DNA of 64,000 nucleotides from CAIMUX01 sp964473865 (GTDB taxonomy: Bacteria; Eisenbacteria; RBG-16-71-46; CAIMUX01), in contig CAYYQN010000007.1 of NCBI GenBank assembly GCA_964473865.1, positions 81,115 to 145,114 of the forward strand. Direction: 5' to 3'. The notes under the pieces are model-generated. The model was not told the origin of the DNA and ran no database searches. It saw nothing but the letters and a program-made list of their open reading frames with translations. A program made the position numbers and the translations under genes. The stretch's first letter is position 1; every line of letters begins with the position of its first letter. This document shows, in pieces, positions 41,924 through 51,389 of the stretch.

Positions 41924-43201
41924 GACTCCGGCCGCGGAGACGCGCTGCGGCGCGCGGGTCCGTCGCGGCAGGAGGGGCCGCCGCTGGAACAGCCGATCGA
42001 AGACGATGAAGAGGATGAGGATCAACGCCTGCAGGACTTCGAGCAGCTCTCGCGGAACGATGCTGTTCACGACCAGTCCGCCGTAGGAGAGGACGCCGAA
42101 GAAGACCGCCGACGGAATGATCAGGAGCGGCCGGTTCCGGGCCAGGAGCGCCACCGCGATTCCGGTGAAGCCGGCCCCGGCGGAGAAATCGCCCTCGTAA
42201 TACCGTTTGTAACCCAGGATGAAGCTCGACCCCGCCAGGCCGGCAACGGCCCCCGACAGCAGCATCGCCCGGACAATGAGCTGCCCCACCGGCAGCCCCG
42301 CATAGCGCGCCTGCGTCGCCCCCTCGCCGAGGACGCGCAGCGAGAAGCCAAACACGGTTCGGCCCAGGATCACGTGCAGCACGACCGCGAGCAGGATCCC
42401 GAGAATCAGGGCGCCGTTCAGCGGACTGCCGCGCAGCGCGCCGATGGAATCAGAGAAGCGCGGGAGCCACGCTCCGGCGTGAACCTCGGCGGTCCGCACC
42501 GTCTCCGGCAGCGCGTAGCGCGAGACCAAGAGCCAGTTGACCAGGGCGACCGCGATGAAGTTCAACATGATGGTGACGATGACTTCGCTCCCGCCGGTGC
42601 GCGCCCGGATCAGGCCGGGAATGGCGCCCCAGGCGGCGCCCGCCGCGGCCCCGGCCGCGAGCGCGAGCAGAAGACCGAGCGGAACCGGCAAGTCGGGCCC
42701 GGCGAATCCGGCCCAGGCCATGGCGAACCCGCCCGCCACCATCTGCCCCTCGGCGCCGATGTTGAAGAGGCGCGCCCGAAACGCCGTCGCCACGGCCAGC
42801 CCGGTGAAGAGAAGCGGCGTGGCCTTGAAAAGGACCTGGCTGAAGCCGTATGCCGAGCCCAGCGTCCCGGCAAAGAGCCGCTGGTAGAACTCCGCGGGCG
42901 AGGCGCCCAGTCCCCGCACGGCGAGCGCCGCGAAGATGAGCCCGAGGCCGACCGAGAGCACCACCGGTCCCGCCGATACCACGAGCGCGCTCTCCGTCGC
43001 CGCGCGAAGCACCGCCGCCGGACCGCGCTCCGGCTTGTTCCGGGCGAGCCCCGGCTCCGCGGACGGGGGCGTGACCGGGACGGCTGAGGTCGTGGCTGAG
43101 GTCGTGGCCGAGGTCGCGGCCGACCGCCCGGGCGCAAGGGCGCGCAGGCGGCGCCCCGCCGCCGCCCGCCATCCGCGCACTCGATCCCCCCAGGAGATCA
43201 C
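41915..43201 (-). CDS. Nucleoside ABC transporter permease (first)
   Basis: 428-residue inner-membrane permease (NupP/YufP type). A long cytoplasmic N-terminal extension (about 1-70) contains a short Ala/Thr/Ser repeat. The membrane part has FNIGAEGQMVAGG and GGSEVIVTIMLNFIA, diagnostic of this subfamily. The start overlaps the ATPase gene stop by 4 bases (ATGA). Confidence 0.93.
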   Translation of the reverse strand: MISWGDRVRGWRAAAGRRLRALAPGRSAATSATTSATTSAVPVTPPSAEPGLARNKPERGPAAVLRAATESALVVSAGPVVLSVGLGLIFAALAVRGLGASPAEFYQRLFAGTLGSAYGFSQVLFKATPLLFTGLAVATAFRARLFNIGAEGQMVAGGFAMAWAGFAGPDLPVPLGLLLALAAGAAAGAAWGAIPGLIRARTGGSEVIVTIMLNFIAVALVNWLLVSRYALPETVRTAEVHAGAWLPRFSDSIGALRGSPLNGALILGILLAVVLHVILGRTVFGFSLRVLGEGATQARYAGLPVGQLIVRAMLLSGAVAGLAGSSFILGYKRYYEGDFSAGAGFTGIAVALLARNRPLLIIPSAVFFGVLSYGGLVVNSIVPRELLEVLQALILILFIVFDRLFQRRPLLPRRTRAPQRVSAAGVAP

Positions 43202-44703
43202 GCTCGCGCCTCCAGCCCCAGCAGCGCTCCGTGCAGGCGGGGCGCATCGATCTGGTCCCGGGTCGCGTCGTAGGCGACCTTGCCGCGGTACAGGATCAGG
43301 ATGCGGTCGGATAGCGCCCGCAGCTCCGAGAGGTCCGCGCTGATGAGCAGGATCGCCGTGCCGCGGTCGCGCTCCTCCAACAGCCGCTCGTGCAGGAAGG
43401 CGGTCGCCGCCAGGTCCACCCCGCGCGTGGGGTGCACCGCCACCAGGAGCGGCGGGCGCCGCGACAGCTCGCGGCCGGCGATGAATCGCTGCTGGTTCCC
43501 GCCCGAGAAGACCCGCGCCGGAAGATCGAGCCGGGTCGGACGCACCCCGAACGCCTCCACGATCCCGCGCGCCGCCTCGCGCATGCGCCCGCGATGCAGG
43601 AACGGTCCGGTCCGAAACGGCGCACGATCATGCAGGCCGAGCACGGCGTTCTCGGGCAGCGGCTCTTCCGGCAGCAGACCCTCGCGTTGCCGGTCGGCGG
43701 GAATCCATCCGACCCGGCGGCGGAAGCCGCGATGGCCGAGCGGCGCGATGATGCGGCCCAGGAAGCGGATCTCTCCGCCTTCGCGCCGCATGCTGCCCAA
43801 GAGCGCGCCCACCAGCTCCTGCTGGCCGTTTCCCTCGACGCCGCCGATTCCGACGATCTCCCCCTCCCGCACCGCCAGCGACATGCGGACCAGCGCGGAG
43901 CCGGTGCGACCCGCCGAGAGGTTCTTCACCTCGAGGACCGGCCGGCCCGGCTCGCGCGGGGTCCAGGACCGCGAGACGGGCGGATCGCCGCCCACGATGA
44001 GGGAGACGAGATGGTCCGGATCGAGCCCCTTGCCCGGCAGGGTGCCCATGACTTCTCCCCCGCGCAGCACGGTGACCCGGTCCGCCACCGCGAGCACTTC
44101 CGGCAGCTTGTGGGTGACGAAGAGCACGGAGCGCCCCTCGCGGGCCAGGGCCCGCAGGACGCCGAAGAGCGCCTCCACTTCGGTGGGAGCGAGAACCGCG
44201 GTCGGCTCGTCCAGGATGAGCACGCGGGCGTCTCGATGGAGCAGCTTCAGGATCTCGATCCGCTCCCGCTCTCCCACGGAGAGGATCTCCACCGGGACTT
44301 CGAGGCTGGTGCGAAGCGAGTACTTCTTCATCAGCTCCCGCACCGAGTCCTGCGCGCGGTGCGAGAGCCGTCCCAGCAGGCGGTGGCCCCGTCCGCCGAG
44401 GAGGATGTTCCCCATCCCGGTGAGCGTGGGAACCAGGTGAAAATGCTGGGCGCACAGCCCTACCCCGAGCTCCAGGGCCCGAGACGGCGAGGCGGGCTTG
44501 AGCTCGCGCCCGCCCACGCGCAGCGTGCCTTCATCGGGGCGCAGGAACCCGGAGAGCATCGCCATAAGGGTCGACTTGCCGGCGCCGTTCTCCCCCACCA
44601 CGGCATGGATCTCCCCGGGGAAGACCGGGAACGTCACCCGCTTGCAGGCGGTGATCGGCCCGAAGCGTTTCGTGACCGACAGGAACTCGACCGCCGGATT
44701 CAT
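43198..44703 (-). CDS. Nucleoside ABC transporter ATPase (double domain)
   Basis: 501-residue ATPase with two nucleotide-binding domains (NupO/YufO, related to RbsA). The N-terminal domain is complete: GENGAGKST, signature LSVGERERI, Walker B VLILDEP. The C-terminal domain has a degenerate Walker A (VEGNGQQE) but a good signature (FSGGNQQRF), as is normal for the family. It energises the two permeases and follows the substrate-binding lipoprotein gene by 21 bases. Confidence 0.95.
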   Translation of the reverse strand: MNPAVEFLSVTKRFGPITACKRVTFPVFPGEIHAVVGENGAGKSTLMAMLSGFLRPDEGTLRVGGRELKPASPSRALELGVGLCAQHFHLVPTLTGMGNILLGGRGHRLLGRLSHRAQDSVRELMKKYSLRTSLEVPVEILSVGERERIEILKLLHRDARVLILDEPTAVLAPTEVEALFGVLRALAREGRSVLFVTHKLPEVLAVADRVTVLRGGEVMGTLPGKGLDPDHLVSLIVGGDPPVSRSWTPREPGRPVLEVKNLSAGRTGSALVRMSLAVREGEIVGIGGVEGNGQQELVGALLGSMRREGGEIRFLGRIIAPLGHRGFRRRVGWIPADRQREGLLPEEPLPENAVLGLHDRAPFRTGPFLHRGRMREAARGIVEAFGVRPTRLDLPARVFSGGNQQRFIAGRELSRRPPLLVAVHPTRGVDLAATAFLHERLLEERDRGTAILLISADLSELRALSDRILILYRGKVAYDATRDQIDAPRLHGALLGLEARA

Positions 44704-44724
44704 CGATGCCGCCGCCGGAGAGCG

Positions 44725-45843
44725 TCAGCGATCCGCGGGGACGGAGAGGCGCCCTTCCACGATCTCACGCCGCAGCGCCTCGACCCGCTCCCGGATCGGC
44801 GGGGTGATCCAGCGGGCATTGCGCTCGTTGAACACATAGTCCACGCCCCCCTCCTTGAGCCCTTCACTGAGGATGCCGCTCGTGAACCTGCCGTCGCGGG
44901 CGCGGGAGATGACGTCGAAGACCGCCACATCGACCTGCTTGACCATGCTGGTCAGGCAGTTGTCGGGCGCCACCTCCGACTGATCGGAGTCGACGCCGAT
45001 CGCCAGCTTGTTGCGGGACCGCACCGCCTCGAAGACGCCGAGGCCGGTGGATCCCGAGGCGTGGAAGATCACGTCCGCCCCGGCATCGATCTGGGCCAGG
45101 CCGAGTTCCTTGCCTTTCGCCGGATTCTTGAAGGCGTCGCCGGTGACGCCGGCGTAGCTGATCAACACCTTGGCGTCGGGACGCACCGCGAGCACGCCGG
45201 CGTGGTATCCGGCTTCGAACTTGTGGATGAGCGGAATGTCCATGCCGCCCACGAAGCCGACGATGCCGGTCTGCGAGACGAGCCCGGCGATGGCGCCGAC
45301 CAGGAAGGACCCTTCCTCCTCGCGGAACTTCAGCCCCACCAGATTCGGCGGAACCACCTTCCCTTCGGTCCAGGTGTAGTCCACGCAGGCGAAGAGCTTC
45401 TCCGGGTATTCCCGCGCCACCGTCTCGATGTCGTCGGTGAAGAGAAAGCCGATCCCCAGGATGAGCCGGGAGGAGCCGCTGGCGAGCAGCCGCAGGGCCG
45501 CCTCGCGATCAGTCCCCTCGCCCGGCTCGAAGTACTCGAACTTGATGCCGAGCTGATCGCGCGCGCGCAGCAGGCCGGCATAGGCGGCGTCGTTGAACGA
45601 CTTGTCACCGATCCCACCGACATCGAAGACCAGCCCCACGGGGAAGGCCTCCCCCTTGCCGGCTTCCTTCTTCGCGCAGCCGCCGCCCATCACCGTCCAT
45701 GCGGTGAGCGCCCCCAGCGCGGCCAGAACCCCCATCGCGCCCGCCGCCCGCCGCGCATAGGTCAGCCTCCGCACCGCCGGCCTTCCCCGCAGTCCCGTCC
45801 TCCGGCCGCCGCCGACCTCGGCCGGCCCCCGCGCGCTTCGCAT
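44725..45843 (-). CDS. Nucleoside-binding BMP/PnrA family lipoprotein
   Basis: 372-residue extracytoplasmic binding protein. A long basic N-region leads into a hydrophobic core and lipobox MGGGC near 54. The BMP fold follows, with FDVGGIGDKSFND, GFVGGMDIPL and HASGSTGLGVFEA; family members bind purine nucleosides. The ATG at 45843 has GGAGGAG 9 bases upstream; a GTG at 45852 lacks spacing. It is the first transporter gene after tdk. Confidence 0.94.
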   Translation of the reverse strand: MRSARGPAEVGGGRRTGLRGRPAVRRLTYARRAAGAMGVLAALGALTAWTVMGGGCAKKEAGKGEAFPVGLVFDVGGIGDKSFNDAAYAGLLRARDQLGIKFEYFEPGEGTDREAALRLLASGSSRLILGIGFLFTDDIETVAREYPEKLFACVDYTWTEGKVVPPNLVGLKFREEEGSFLVGAIAGLVSQTGIVGFVGGMDIPLIHKFEAGYHAGVLAVRPDAKVLISYAGVTGDAFKNPAKGKELGLAQIDAGADVIFHASGSTGLGVFEAVRSRNKLAIGVDSDQSEVAPDNCLTSMVKQVDVAVFDVISRARDGRFTSGILSEGLKEGGVDYVFNERNARWITPPIRERVEALRREIVEGRLSVPADR

Positions 45844-45848
45844 CGGCT

Positions 45849-46463
45849 TCACTCCTCCACCGGCGGCTGGAAGCAGCCGCGGCAACGGGCTTCGTAGTAC
45901 TCGGTCGAGCCGACCAGAATCCGTTCGTCGCGGCCGCCCACGCGCTGCGTCCGTCCGGCGGGCGCGCCGCACTTGACGCAGATCGCCAGCGTCTTGGTGA
46001 TGTACTCGGCGCGGGCCAGAAGCTGCGGGATCGGCTCGAAGGGCAGCCCGCGGTAGTCGAGGTCGAGCCCGGCCACGATGACCCGCTTCCCGGCGTCGGC
46101 CAGCCGCTCGCAGACCTCGACAATTCCCTCGTCCAGGAACTGCGTCTCGTCGATCCCGATCACCTCGGCGTCGCATCCGTGGCGAAACACCTCGACCGAG
46201 TTCCGCACGATCAGCGAAGGGACCCTCTGCGCAGAGTGGGACACCAGGTGGTCGGAGGCGTAGCGATCGTCGAGCGCCGGCTTGAGGACCACCACCCGGC
46301 GCCGGGCGATGAGCGCCCGCCGCAGCCGGCGAATCAGCTCCTCGGTCTTGCCGCTGAACATCGGGCCGCAGATCACCTCGATCACCCCGCCGGGGTGAGG
46401 CTCGAGTCCTCCTCCCTCCTCGCCGAAGAGCCCCGGGCTGCCCCGGCCCGGTTCGGCGTTCAT
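45849..46463 (-). CDS. tdk: Thymidine kinase
   Basis: Type II thymidine kinase, 204 residues. Walker A GPMFSGKTEEL (33-43), GIDETQF with the catalytic Glu, and a zinc site made of CVKCG and CRGC. The ATG at 46463 overlaps the udk stop (ATGA), deciding the start. It salvages thymidine delivered by the adjacent transporter. Confidence 0.96.
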   Translation of the reverse strand: MNAEPGRGSPGLFGEEGGGLEPHPGGVIEVICGPMFSGKTEELIRRLRRALIARRRVVVLKPALDDRYASDHLVSHSAQRVPSLIVRNSVEVFRHGCDAEVIGIDETQFLDEGIVEVCERLADAGKRVIVAGLDLDYRGLPFEPIPQLLARAEYITKTLAICVKCGAPAGRTQRVGGRDERILVGSTEYYEARCRGCFQPPVEE

Positions 46464-47119
46464 TGCGGCGCTCCGGGACCCGGATGCTCTCCCGGCCACT
46501 TCTGCATCAGGATGGCGGCGATCTTGGTCTGGATCAGGTCGATGGCCACCCGGTTGTGCCCGCCCTCGGGGACGATGACGTCCGCGTAACGCTTGCTCGG
46601 CTCCACGAACTGCAGGTGCATCGGGCGCACGTAGTGCTCGTACTGGTCCAACACCGAAGACACGGTGCGTCCGCGCTCCTCCACATCGCGGCGGAGCCGG
46701 CGGATCAGGCGCACATCGGGCTCGGTCTCGACGTAGACCTTGATGTCCATGAGCGCGCGCAGGTCGGGGTCGGCGAGAATGAGGATCCCCTCGAGGACGA
46801 TGACCGAGGCGCCCCCGATCCGCCGCGTCTCCGGAAGCCGCCGGTGATGGGTGAAGTCGTAGAGCGGCTCATCGACGAATCCGCCTTCGATCAGCGCGCG
46901 CAGGTGGGAGTGGAGCATGCCGAGATCGAAGGCGTCGGGATGGTCGAAGTTCTGACGGGCGCGGTCGGCTTCGCTCATGCCGCTCAGGTCGCGGTAGTAA
47001 GAGTCCTGTTTGACGACGACCACCCGGCGCGAGCTGAGGGCCTCGTGAATCCGGCTCGCGACCAGGGTCTTTCCCGAGGCCGACCCGCCGGCGATGCCGA
47101 TGAGGATCCCCGATGACAT
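46460..47119 (-). CDS. udk: Uridine kinase
   Basis: Phosphorylates uridine and cytidine; 219 residues. P-loop GIAGGSASGKT, QDSYYRDL, the NFDHPDAFD substrate segment and YDFTHHRR are all present. It lies 5 bases after hpt and overlaps tdk by 4 bases, in a run devoted to nucleoside salvage. Confidence 0.96.
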   Translation of the reverse strand: MSSGILIGIAGGSASGKTLVASRIHEALSSRRVVVVKQDSYYRDLSGMSEADRARQNFDHPDAFDLGMLHSHLRALIEGGFVDEPLYDFTHHRRLPETRRIGGASVIVLEGILILADPDLRALMDIKVYVETEPDVRLIRRLRRDVEERGRTVSSVLDQYEHYVRPMHLQFVEPSKRYADVIVPEGGHNRVAIDLIQTKIAAILMQKWPGEHPGPGAPQ

Positions 47120-47124
47120 CGGGC

Positions 47125-47730
47125 CTACCCCTGGGCCCCGGAGGCGATGTTGTCCGGGTTCCCGTCGCGCCTCACCCCGTCGAAGAGCGAGCCGGTCGAC
47201 CCGCCGCCGCCCGGTCCCCGCTCGATCTCGTCGGCGCTCAGGACCGCCACCTCGGGCAAGCCGCGGTAGAGCTCGCCGAAGTCGAGCCCATACCCGATCA
47301 CGAAGGCGTCCGGCACCGGGAACCCGACGTAGCCGACATCCACCCCGGTCTGCCGCCGCTCCCGCTTGTCGAGCAGGGCGACCAGGGACAGGGAGCGAGG
47401 GTGGCGGGTCTCGAGAATGCGCCGGATGTAGTCGAGCGAGAGCCCGGAGTCGACGATGTCTTCCACCACGAGCACGTCGCGGCCGCTGATGTCCAGGTCG
47501 AGGTCCTTCAGCAGGCGCACGGTGCCCGAGGAGACGGTGCCGCGTCCGTAACTCGAGATCGCCATGAAGTCGACTTCCACGTCGATGGAGAGGGCCCGCA
47601 CGAGGTCGGCCAGGAAGACCGTCGCGCCCTTCAAGATGCCGATCAGCACCGGGACCCGGCCGGCGTAGTCGCGCGAGATCTCCGCACCCAGTTCCTGCAC
47701 CCGCCGGGCGATCGTCTCCCGGGGAATCAA
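47125..47730 (-). CDS. hpt: Hypoxanthine phosphoribosyltransferase
   Basis: Converts hypoxanthine or guanine to the nucleotide; about 201 residues. PRPP loop VLVVEDIVDSGLSL, VDFMAISSYG and FVIGYGLDFGELYR mark the HPRT family. The TTG at 47730 is used as start; a GAGGAGGG lies about 13 bases upstream, slightly far. A Gly-rich tail of about 25 residues is additional. It is the first gene of the minus-strand salvage/transport run; I see no strong promoter for it. Confidence 0.95.
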   Translation of the reverse strand: MIPRETIARRVQELGAEISRDYAGRVPVLIGILKGATVFLADLVRALSIDVEVDFMAISSYGRGTVSSGTVRLLKDLDLDISGRDVLVVEDIVDSGLSLDYIRRILETRHPRSLSLVALLDKRERRQTGVDVGYVGFPVPDAFVIGYGLDFGELYRGLPEVAVLSADEIERGPGGGGSTGSLFDGVRRDGNPDNIASGAQG

Positions 47731-47752
47731 GGTTTCCGTGGCACCCTCCTCG

Positions 47753-47781
47753 TTGACGTAGCCTGGTACGACCGTTAGCCT
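47753..47781 (+). promoter_or_regulatory. Candidate sigma-70 promoter for the deaminase genes
   Basis: TTGACG (47753-47758), 17-base spacer, TAGCCT (47776-47781), about 110 bases before the amidohydrolase start in the divergent spacer. Confidence 0.45.
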
Positions 47782-47890
47782 CGATCAAATACCCCGCGCG
47801 GGTGCCGAGGAAGCGGTCCCGGCGCCGGGGAGGGGCGGGATCAGGCCGTGCGGGCCGGCGACCCGCAGCGGATTGTCCGGGGAGGCTTGC

Positions 47891-49339
47891 TTGGAGTCAA
47901 GACCGAAGGGCCGCGGCACGTCGCTGGCGGGGGCGCTCCTCTTCCGCCTGGACGGCAGCCCGGCCGCGCCCGGCGATCTCTGGCTCGATGGCGCCCGGAT
48001 TGCGGCGGTCTGCCCACCCGACCCTCCGCCGGCCGACGCCGCGGTGCAGGGCCGGTGGGAACGGCTCGATCTCTCCGGCCATTGGATCATTCCCGGCTTC
48101 GTCGCAGCCCACGTGCACCTCTGTCAGACTCCGTTGCGCGGCACGGCCGAGGGGCTCGGTCTCTATCCGTGGCTGGCGCAGGTGGTCTGGCCGATGGAAG
48201 CGGCCCACGACGCGCAGACGATGGAGGTCGCGGCGGAGGCGGGGATCCGCCAACTGCTCGCGGGCGGAGTGACCACCGTCCTCGACATGGGCACCACGCG
48301 CCACACCGGATCGATCCTGGCCACCGCCGCCCGCCTCGGAATTCGGGGCTACTTCGGGCCGACCCTCATGGATCGCGGGCCCGATGCCGCCGCTCCCCTG
48401 CTGCGCAGGGTCGAGGACTCTCTCGTCGAGATCCGGGAGCTGGCCGCAGCGTGGCAGGGGCACGACGACGGACGGATTCGCCTCGCCCTCTGCCCGCGAT
48501 TCGTGCCCAGCGTGAGCGACGACGGATGGAGGTTGTTGCTCGCGGCCGACGACGTCCGCACGTTTCCGGTCCACTCGCACGCCGCGGAGACCCGCGAAGA
48601 GGTGGAGGAGGTGAGGAACCTCACCGGGCAGACTCCGCCCAGCTACCTCGCGTCGCTCTCCGGCGCGGAGGGACGGCTCAAGCTCGCGCATTGCGTCTGG
48701 CTCGGGGAGCAGGACCGCGCGGCGCTTCATCGCGTCGGCGCCGCCGCGCTTCATTGCCCCGGCAGCAACGCCAAGCTCGGTTCCGGCGTCTGCGACACGC
48801 TCGCGCTCGAGGATGCCGGCGTCCCGGTCGCGCTCGGCCCGGACGGTGCGGCCTGCAACAACCGGCTCGATCCCTGGCACGAAATGCGGCTGGCGGCCTA
48901 CGCGCGCGCGCGGCTCCACGGCGCCGCGGCGGTCGATGCCCGGGCGATCCTGCGTCTGGCCACGCGCGGTGGCGCGGAGTCGATCGGGCTCGGCGACCAG
49001 GCGGGAAGCCTGGAGGCCGGAAAGCGCGCGGATCTGGCGGTTCTCGATCCCTCCCTCGATCCCGCAATGTGGGGCGCCGCGTGCGGAGCCGAGACGCCGG
49101 AGGCCGCCCTGGTCTTCTCCGGTTCGCCCGCCATCGTCTGCCGGACGCTGGTGAACGGACGCCCGGTGTTCGACCGCGCCGGCGGCTGGCCGGAACGCGC
49201 CGCGTTCCTGGACGCGCTCGGCCGCACCCGCCGCCTGCTCGCGGAGCGGGCCGGGCTGAGCCCGGCGCAAATCGCCCCCGCCGGCCCGTCGGGCGAGCCC
49301 AAGGCATCATCCAAGGCGAGAACGCCACGGAAGGAGTAA
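47891..49339 (+). CDS. Amidohydrolase family nucleobase/nucleoside deaminase
   Basis: 482-residue metal-dependent hydrolase of the guanine deaminase / S-adenosylhomocysteine-methylthioadenosine deaminase / chlorohydrolase group. Metal ligands are HVH (74, 76), His230 in HSHAAET, His267 and Asp318 in LGPDGAACNNRLD. The context (purine salvage, add next) favours guanine or adenosine-derivative deamination, but the exact substrate is not readable. I chose the TTG at 47891 because GGGGAGG lies 5 bases upstream; a TTG at 47873 lacks a site. Confidence 0.88.
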   Translation: MESRPKGRGTSLAGALLFRLDGSPAAPGDLWLDGARIAAVCPPDPPPADAAVQGRWERLDLSGHWIIPGFVAAHVHLCQTPLRGTAEGLGLYPWLAQVVWPMEAAHDAQTMEVAAEAGIRQLLAGGVTTVLDMGTTRHTGSILATAARLGIRGYFGPTLMDRGPDAAAPLLRRVEDSLVEIRELAAAWQGHDDGRIRLALCPRFVPSVSDDGWRLLLAADDVRTFPVHSHAAETREEVEEVRNLTGQTPPSYLASLSGAEGRLKLAHCVWLGEQDRAALHRVGAAALHCPGSNAKLGSGVCDTLALEDAGVPVALGPDGAACNNRLDPWHEMRLAAYARARLHGAAAVDARAILRLATRGGAESIGLGDQAGSLEAGKRADLAVLDPSLDPAMWGAACGAETPEAALVFSGSPAIVCRTLVNGRPVFDRAGGWPERAAFLDALGRTRRLLAERAGLSPAQIAPAGPSGEPKASSKARTPRKE

Positions 49340-49344
49340 ACGGC

Positions 49345-50418
<1,074 letters not shown>

Positions 50419-50535
50419 GCCGGATCTCAAAGCGGGGAACCGGAGAGGAGGCCCCCGGCTCCGCCGCCGCCTGCCCCCCGGCGGCCCCGAGCGCGGCGGC
50501 CCCGGGAGGCGTGGTCGGACTCTCCGATTCCGGCG

Positions 50536-50564
50536 TTGCCCCGCGCTTCGCACCCCCGTATACT
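50536..50564 (+). promoter_or_regulatory. Candidate sigma-70 promoter for the MobA-like gene
   Basis: TTGCCC (50536-50541), 17-base spacer, TATACT (50559-50564), about 95 bases before the ATG at 50660. The -10 is a strong match. Confidence 0.55.
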
Positions 50565-50659
50565 GCCGTTTCGGCCTGCGACGGCCCCGCACGCCCCGGA
50601 CGCCCCGGCGGCCGGAACGCGGGCCGCGACCCGATGTCATCCGGAGGAGAAGCCAGACC

Positions 50660-51379
50660 ATGCTGAAGAACCTGTCCGCCGTCATTGTCGCCACCCGCAG
50701 CGGGCGCCGGCTGCGCACCCCGATCCCGATGCTGCCGTTCGGCGACACCACCGTGCTCGGCCGGACGCTCCGCGCCTATCTGGATGCGGGCGTCGGCGAG
50801 GTCATCGTGGTCCTGGGGCATCGGGGTGAGGAGATCCGCGCTTCCCTGGGAGAAGTCGGGGACCGGGTGTCGATCGTGCAGGCGCCGACCGGCGAGGAGC
50901 CCTACGCCGACCTGCTTCGCCTCGGCATGGAACGGCTCTCACCGTCGACGAAAGCGTTTGCCGTCGGCCGCGGCGACCAGCCTTTGCTCAGCCCGGAGCT
51001 TCTCGAAGAGCTGAGCACCGCCTACAGCGCCACCAAGGGCAAGATCCTGGTCCCGACCTGGCAGGGCTCGATCGGCCACCCGGTGTACTTCGACGCTTCC
51101 CTGGCGGGCGACTTCCGCCGTCTGGAAGCGCCGGCGGAGACGTGGGACGTCATCCGGGCGCATGCCGACCAGGTGGAAGACCGTGAAGTGCAGTACGCCG
51201 CCGTCGTGCAGGGGATCGAAGACCGGGAGGACTACCACGAGGCGTTGCGGGGCGCGGGCCTGCCGGTCCCCGAGCCGTCGCGGCGCGAGGAGCCCGCCGC
51301 GGTCAGCACCAACGGCGCCGCCAGCACCAACGGCACGCCCGAAAACGGGCCTTTGGGCGCGGCGAGCTTCGGAGACTGA
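50660..51379 (+). CDS. MobA/MocA-like nucleotidyltransferase domain protein with altered catalytic loop
   Basis: 239 residues with an NTP-transferase-3 fold. GDQPLLSPELLEEL and IGHPVYFD are the metal-site and late motifs of MocA-type cytidylyltransferases. The N-terminal loop, normally LAAGxSxRMGxxK, reads VATRSGRRLRTPIP here: the second Gly and the essential Lys are missing. It may have a different nucleotide use or none. The tail (about 205-239) has an Asn/Gly/Thr repeat. A GGAGGAG site and promoter precede it; its stop is 10 bases from the convergent ABC-F gene. Confidence 0.8.
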   Translation: MLKNLSAVIVATRSGRRLRTPIPMLPFGDTTVLGRTLRAYLDAGVGEVIVVLGHRGEEIRASLGEVGDRVSIVQAPTGEEPYADLLRLGMERLSPSTKAFAVGRGDQPLLSPELLEELSTAYSATKGKILVPTWQGSIGHPVYFDASLAGDFRRLEAPAETWDVIRAHADQVEDREVQYAAVVQGIEDREDYHEALRGAGLPVPEPSRREEPAAVSTNGAASTNGTPENGPLGAASFGD

Positions 51380-51389
51380 GTCGGCGGCC

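Noticed and set aside
43198..44703. Degenerate Walker A in the second ATPase domain of the nucleoside transporter
   Set aside because: The second domain of this RbsA/NupO family commonly lacks a canonical P-loop, so it is not a sign of decay.
47848..49344. In-frame upstream extension of the adenosine deaminase frame across the whole amidohydrolase gene
   Set aside because: The ATG at 49345 with its own ribosome-binding site gives the normal ADA length, and the amidohydrolase in another frame has all its active-site residues.
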